Below, piece after piece: positions 5,765 to 9,478 of a stretch of DNA of 9,478 nucleotides (position 1 is the first letter of the stretch; each line of letters opens with the position of its first letter). Where the stretch lies: positions 1 through 9,478 of the forward strand of contig JAGLYB010000044.1 of the NCBI GenBank assembly GCA_023132545.1, read 5' to 3'. Position numbers and translations under genes: made by a program. A model generated the notes under the pieces. It was not told the DNA's origin, made no database searches, and worked only from the letters and a program-made list of their open reading frames with translations. The stretch comes from Candidatus Bipolaricaulota bacterium. Lineage in GTDB: Bacteria; Bipolaricaulota; Bipolaricaulia; UBA7950; UBA9294.

Positions 5765-6796
5765 ATGAAGAGATTGTTGGCGGGGGTACTTGTCGTTCTG
5801 CTTCTGGCAATCGGGCTAACTAGTGCTGGATTCGCTGAAGAAGAAAAAGTCTTGAACATGTATTTCAGCGCTGCTGAGAACTGGGGAGCGCTACTGGCAG
5901 AGAAATTTGAGGAATACGCCGATTGTAGGGTTGATTGGATCCGAATGTCGTCTGCCGAAACGTACGCAAGGTTGAAAGCGGAATCAGATAATCCGCGCGG
6001 TGATGTATGGGTTGGAGGAACTCTCGATCCTCATACCGTAGCTGCAGACGAAGGACTAACTGAAGCGTACCAACCATCCAACTGGGACGAGCAAATTGTT
6101 GCAGTTCGTGATCCAGTGGGAGACCTGAGGGTTCTCGGTATGTATTCCGGCGTCCTAGGATTTGGTGTTAACGTCCCTCTTCTGGAAGCAGAAGGCATTG
6201 CCATTCCCCAGTCGTGGGAAGATCTCCTTGATCCCAGTCTGAAGGGGTACGTCGGTATGGCCAATCCGAATACATCGGGGACGGCTCTCACTACCGTGGG
6301 CACGCTTGTTCAGGTATTTGGCGAAGACGAAGCTTTCGAATATATGACGAAGCTGCACCAGAACATTGGTGTGTATACGAAGTCCGGTGCTGCTCCTGGG
6401 GTTCTCGTCGGCCGTGGTGAGCTTGGAGTTTGTATCATCTTCTTGCACGATGTTATCAAGCACGCCGAATGGGGATATCCGGTAACGCCTATCGTCCCTG
6501 AAGAAGGTACAGGTTTCGAGATCGGAGGCTTGAATCTAATCGCTGGTGCACCACATCCTGAATTGGCCAAGCTGTTCATCGACTGGGTTCTCTCTGCCGA
6601 GGTTCAGGAACTCATGTCTAGTGTGAAGTCCTATCAACTTCCTACAAACATGAATGCCATCGTGCCGGACGTGGCTCAGAAGATCTTCGACGATGCCAAG
6701 GATAGGCTTATTGCCTACGACTTCACCTACGTGGGCGAAAATGCCCTACGTTGGATGGAGAGATGGACGGCCGAGGTCTACTCGCAATCGCGATAG
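5765..6796 (+). CDS. ABC transporter periplasmic binding protein, AfuA/FutA-like
   Basis: This 343-residue protein has a signal peptide (MKRLL, hydrophobic to residue 22, cut after GFA at A24) and a type II periplasmic binding fold of the COG1840 kind. Visible family blocks are GDVWVGGTLDPH, GVLGFGVN, MANPNTSGTA (165-174), YTKSGAAPG (204-212), FLHD (226-229) and EEGTGFEIGG (246-255). The family includes ferric-iron binders and AfuA, which binds sugar phosphates. The tandem tyrosines of FbpA-type iron binders are absent, while H228, D229 and E252 match in spacing the His-Asp...Glu trio I recall for AfuA. I infer an organic phosphate ligand, not free iron. An in-frame ATG at 5732 exists, but AAGGAGG at 5752-5758 and the signal peptide fix the start at 5765. 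The permease gene lies two genes downstream. Confidence 0.85.
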   Translation: MKRLLAGVLVVLLLAIGLTSAGFAEEEKVLNMYFSAAENWGALLAEKFEEYADCRVDWIRMSSAETYARLKAESDNPRGDVWVGGTLDPHTVAADEGLTEAYQPSNWDEQIVAVRDPVGDLRVLGMYSGVLGFGVNVPLLEAEGIAIPQSWEDLLDPSLKGYVGMANPNTSGTALTTVGTLVQVFGEDEAFEYMTKLHQNIGVYTKSGAAPGVLVGRGELGVCIIFLHDVIKHAEWGYPVTPIVPEEGTGFEIGGLNLIAGAPHPELAKLFIDWVLSAEVQELMSSVKSYQLPTNMNAIVPDVAQKIFDDAKDRLIAYDFTYVGENALRWMERWTAEVYSQSR

Positions 6797-6833
6797 ATGA
6801 TTTCCAGATGCCTGCTAATAAGGAGGCCCTTCA

Positions 6834-7400
6834 GTGAATAAGAGGATCACCGTATTGTTAGTACTTGCAGTCCTAGCGACCGCCTGTGTTCTGTTCGCCG
6901 GTACACTGGACAAGAACAACCGAGGCGAGCTTCCAGCCCCGACTCACGATTCCCCGGATCGACTGATTGCCTGGTTACAGGGTGTAAGGGTAACCTCACC
7001 CCTTTCCCCCACCTATCATGGCACACAGCTCGATAACAGCAGTGGAGAACAACTGCTGGAGATTCAAGTCATCGGCGCAGTCGAGGGGACTACTGTGGAG
7101 TGGGTCTGTACGAGTAAGAAGAACTCGTCAATCTACATCGTTGCCTGTAGCGATCCGGCGCTTGATCTTGGGAAGTATTCGATCAGAATTCCGCCGATGG
7201 GGACGGTTACTTTCACGACCCGTCTGGAAGAAGACGGATACGCGTATTTGGTCGTAGACACCGACGAGGTAGATCCCGATGCTGCTAGCGGAACTATTGG
7301 GATGAGCGAGGTTCGTATCACGGCTACCGTAGGTGGTGAGTTGGCCTGGGATGATCGAGGTCATGCTTACGCCGCAGTCTATTTCTACGGGCCAGAGTAA
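6834..7400 (+). CDS. Small exported protein of unknown family
   Basis: I do not recognise this 188-residue protein. It begins with a clear export signal (MNKR, then a hydrophobic stretch to about residue 22). The sequence LATAC ending at C18 fits a loose lipobox, so it may be a lipoprotein; cleavage after A22 by signal peptidase I is the alternative. The mature part is rich in beta-forming segments with alternating hydrophobics, such as VTFTTRLEEDGYAYLVV and VRITATVGGELAW, which suggests a beta-sandwich. Two cysteines (C92 and C105) could form a disulfide. The GTG start is set by AAGGAGG at 6820-6826 with a seven-base gap, and only 37 bases separate it from the binding-protein gene. Its place between the binding protein and permease suggests an accessory role in the same uptake system, such as a ligand-capturing or docking partner; that is inference. 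Confidence 0.75.
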   Translation: MNKRITVLLVLAVLATACVLFAGTLDKNNRGELPAPTHDSPDRLIAWLQGVRVTSPLSPTYHGTQLDNSSGEQLLEIQVIGAVEGTTVEWVCTSKKNSSIYIVACSDPALDLGKYSIRIPPMGTVTFTTRLEEDGYAYLVVDTDEVDPDAASGTIGMSEVRITATVGGELAWDDRGHAYAAVYFYGPE

Positions 7401-7415
7401 GAAGTACGAGCATTT

Positions 7416-7446
7416 TCTCCCGCAGGACTCAACACCCTGCGGGAGA
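7416..7446 (+). terminator. Strong hairpin terminator after the small exported protein
   Basis: TCTCCCGCAGG (7416-7426), a nine-base loop, and CCTGCGGGAGA (7436-7446) form a perfect 11-bp GC-rich stem, 15 bases after the stop codon, followed by TCCTTT. The T-run is short, so termination may be partial. It would lower permease expression relative to the binding protein and its neighbour. Confidence 0.65.
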
Positions 7447-7532
7447 TCCTTTAGCTGCAGATCGCCAGGTAAAACGAGGGTGTTGTGTATCTGTTGTCCC
7501 CTTGCCGGAGAAACTACAAAAACATGCCGAAT

Positions 7533-7541
7533 TGCTAGACT
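7533..7541 (+). promoter_or_regulatory. Possible extended -10 element before the permease
   Basis: TGCTAGACT contains an extended -10 pattern (TG, one base, TAGACT at 7536-7541) 21 bases upstream of the permease start, with no good -35 box. It could restart transcription after the hairpin at 7416-7446. The evidence is weak. Confidence 0.2.
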
Positions 7542-7562
7542 CGGGACGAGAAGGAACCCATC

Positions 7563-9478
7563 ATGATATCGCAATTATCGACTAGGCGTTACTTCATTGC
7601 TGCAAACCTAGCGCTCTTGCTGCTCTTGTTCTTGTTCCCATTCAGTAGAGCCTTTTCGATGTGGAACATCGAGTATCTGAGTCACCTCGATCTGAGTACG
7701 AACTTCTTTCATACAGCAAGCAGTATCCCCATGCTGTACCCCCTTCTTGCCGTCCTCATAGGCAATCTGTTGATTGCCGGACTTGCACGTGATAATTCGA
7801 TACAGTCTGCCTTAGTCCTTGGTTGCAATGTACTGGGGGCGTTGTTATTCGCTGTCGCCTTCTTTCTTAGCGATGCGATTATCGGATTGGGTGGATATAT
7901 TTATTTCTTCGCTTTGGTGGTCTTTGTTGCAGGTGCCCTTACTCAAAGGGGAGTGATCAAAGGAGACACCTTTGTCAGCAGTTCCATCTTGATCATTTCG
8001 ATCTTGATGGTCGTCTTCATCCTCCTCCCTCTGCTTACCATGCTCAAGGAAAGTATGATGTTGGGAGGGGAATTCTCCCCTCGGTTTCTCCTTTCTCATC
8101 TGAGCCGCTACATCATGCTGGGGCGTGTAACGCGGAATACGATTGTGCTGGGAGTCAGTTCAGCCGGTTTCTCGACGATCATAGGTCTGATCTTCGCGCT
8201 TGTTTCAACCAGAGGTAGGTATTCGTTTGTCCGTCGTCTGGCTCGACCCTTCTCAATCCTCCCCATTATCACGCCTCCTTTTGTGCTGGGTCTAGCCTTG
8301 ATCTACATGCTGGGGAGAATGGGATACGTCACACATGGACTGATGGGCCTGCGAACAGGTTTCATCTATGGGTATCCCGGACTAGTGATCGTTCAAACAA
8401 TGAGTTTCGCTCCCATGGCTTTCATGATTATTGCCGGTAATCTAGCGGGAATACATGCCGATTTAGAGGAAGCGAGTTCCTCTCTTGGAGCATCCCAAAG
8501 ACAAACACTTTCGAGGGTCCTGTTGCCGTTATTGCGCCCCGCTTTGGCGAACTCATTTCTCGTTTCATTTGCCCTTGCCCTTGCTGATTTCGGCAACCCA
8601 ATGATACTTGGCGGGGATTTCGATGTCCTGTCAACAGAGATATATTTCGCGATCATAGGCCGCTACGACCAGAGCCTGGCTGCAGCATTGGGTTTGATTC
8701 TTCTATCCTTGACGATTGGCACGTTTTTCCTGCAACAATGGTGGGTGGGAGGCAGATCCTACGTAACAGTGACCGGGAAAGGAAGCCGAAAAACTTCCCT
8801 CCAATTGCCCAAAGGAGTAGATGTGGGGATGACCGTGTTCGCTTCTTTCTGGATTGCGCTAACTGTCCTCCTTTACGGTTCGGTCATCCTGGGAAGCTTC
8901 GTCAAGCTGTGGGGAATAGACTACTCCTTTACCTTGAGTCACTACAGAGCATTCTTGATCGATGGACTACGGCCGTATAAGACTACGCTGGTTTTAGCTC
9001 TGATCTCGACCGTTCCTACTGTGATCGTTGGATGGCTGATCGCCTATCTTACCAAACGATTCCAGTTTGCCGGCAAGAAAATACTTGAAGGCGTATCACT
9101 GCTTTCCTTTGCCATTCCTGGCACGGTTGTTGGAATCGGGTATCTATTGATGTTCAATAAATCCCCATTGCTTCTGACCAACACGGCCTTCATCCTCATC
9201 ATGTGTTTCGTGTTCAGGAATATGCCCGTAGGCATTAGATCGTCTCTATCCGCTCTGGAACAGATCGATGTAAGCCTTGATGAAGCGTCCTTGAGTCTGG
9301 GCGCCAACAATTTCCAGACGATGCGGAGAGTCATGCTCCCTCTGGTAAAAGCACCGCTCCTAACGGGGATGATTTACAGCTTTGTCAGAGCCATGACGGC
9401 AATTAGTGCGGTAATCTTCCTGTATACGGCAAAGACAAAACTTGCGACCGTAACAATCCTCGGGCGTATCGAGGCAGG
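7563..9478 (+). CDS. Fused two-domain ABC transporter permease, AfuB/FbpB-like, 3' end outside the window
   Basis: The frame is open from ATG 7563 to the right edge, giving 638 residues without a stop. Two binding-protein-dependent permease domains are fused in one chain. Each has the EAA loop that contacts the ATPase: EEASSSLGA leading to LLP (302-322) and DEASLSLGA leading to MLP (573-593). The block ILPIITPPFVLGLALIYMLG in the first half and SFAIPGTVVGIGYLLMF in the second are typical of COG1178 permeases. About 130 N-terminal residues with roughly four extra hydrophobic segments precede the first canonical domain, so the full protein probably reaches about 690-700 residues, closer to AfuB than to shorter FbpB. 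GAGAAGGA at 7548-7555 precedes the start by seven bases. It should work with the upstream binding protein; an ATPase gene is expected beyond the edge. Confidence 0.9.
   Translation, partial: MISQLSTRRYFIAANLALLLLLFLFPFSRAFSMWNIEYLSHLDLSTNFFHTASSIPMLYPLLAVLIGNLLIAGLARDNSIQSALVLGCNVLGALLFAVAFFLSDAIIGLGGYIYFFALVVFVAGALTQRGVIKGDTFVSSSILIISILMVVFILLPLLTMLKESMMLGGEFSPRFLLSHLSRYIMLGRVTRNTIVLGVSSAGFSTIIGLIFALVSTRGRYSFVRRLARPFSILPIITPPFVLGLALIYMLGRMGYVTHGLMGLRTGFIYGYPGLVIVQTMSFAPMAFMIIAGNLAGIHADLEEASSSLGASQRQTLSRVLLPLLRPALANSFLVSFALALADFGNPMILGGDFDVLSTEIYFAIIGRYDQSLAAALGLILLSLTIGTFFLQQWWVGGRSYVTVTGKGSRKTSLQLPKGVDVGMTVFASFWIALTVLLYGSVILGSFVKLWGIDYSFTLSHYRAFLIDGLRPYKTTLVLALISTVPTVIVGWLIAYLTKRFQFAGKKILEGVSLLSFAIPGTVVGIGYLLMFNKSPLLLTNTAFILIMCFVFRNMPVGIRSSLSALEQIDVSLDEASLSLGANNFQTMRRVMLPLVKAPLLTGMIYSFVRAMTAISAVIFLYTAKTKLATVTILGRIEA

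Noticed and set aside
5602..5859. 85-codon minus-strand open frame across the AT-rich promoter region
   Set aside because: It runs antisense through the binding-protein signal peptide and has no family resemblance; the region is better explained as regulatory DNA.
1..9478. CRISPR arrays, tRNA or rRNA genes, transposases or insertion-sequence ends
   Set aside because: I looked for regularly spaced repeats, RNA gene signatures and transposase motifs on both strands and saw none.

Overview
The window looks like bacterial DNA of moderate GC. Every recognisable gene lies on the + strand, spacing is tight, and the genes for exported proteins carry strong AAGGAGG-type ribosome binding sites. I cannot name the organism. 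The secreted proteins have ordinary Sec signal peptides. The dual-domain AfuB-like permease and the mixture of families would suit an uncultured or environmental bacterium, but there is no rRNA or marker gene to decide. Five of the seven genes whose stop codon is visible end in TAG.

Region 1 (1-2755) is a compact, translationally coupled three-gene run. It holds the C-terminal part of a TIM-barrel sugar-phosphate isomerase/epimerase-like protein, an MFS transporter (14-base overlap) and a cytoplasmic calcineurin-like metallophosphoesterase (ATGA overlap). Region 2 (2756-3301) has no convincing gene. It carries a near-consensus sigma-70 promoter (TTGACA, 17-base spacer, TATATT) whose -35 box sits in the loop of a perfect 7-bp inverted repeat. 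A second inverted repeat lies at the predicted transcription start, followed by a hairpin-rich leader of about 280 bases.

Region 3 (3302-5506) encodes two exported beta-propellers: a six-motif kelch protein and a beta-propeller-phytase-family protein that keeps most catalytic acidic residues but appears to lack one key phosphate-binding lysine. Region 4 (5507-9478) is an ABC importer cluster: an AfuA/FutA-like periplasmic binding protein, a small exported protein of unknown family, a strong hairpin terminator, and a fused two-domain permease that runs off the right edge. An ATPase gene would be expected just beyond the window.

My reading is that a secreted phosphatase-like propeller sits next to an importer whose binding protein resembles the phosphorylated-sugar binder AfuA more than a ferric-iron binder. 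The upstream coupled genes add a sugar isomerase, a second transporter and a phosphoesterase. Together this suggests, as inference only, a locus for acquiring phosphorylated sugars or polyols (possibly inositol phosphates). The small exported protein inside the ABC cluster and the structured leader are the parts least explained by known families.
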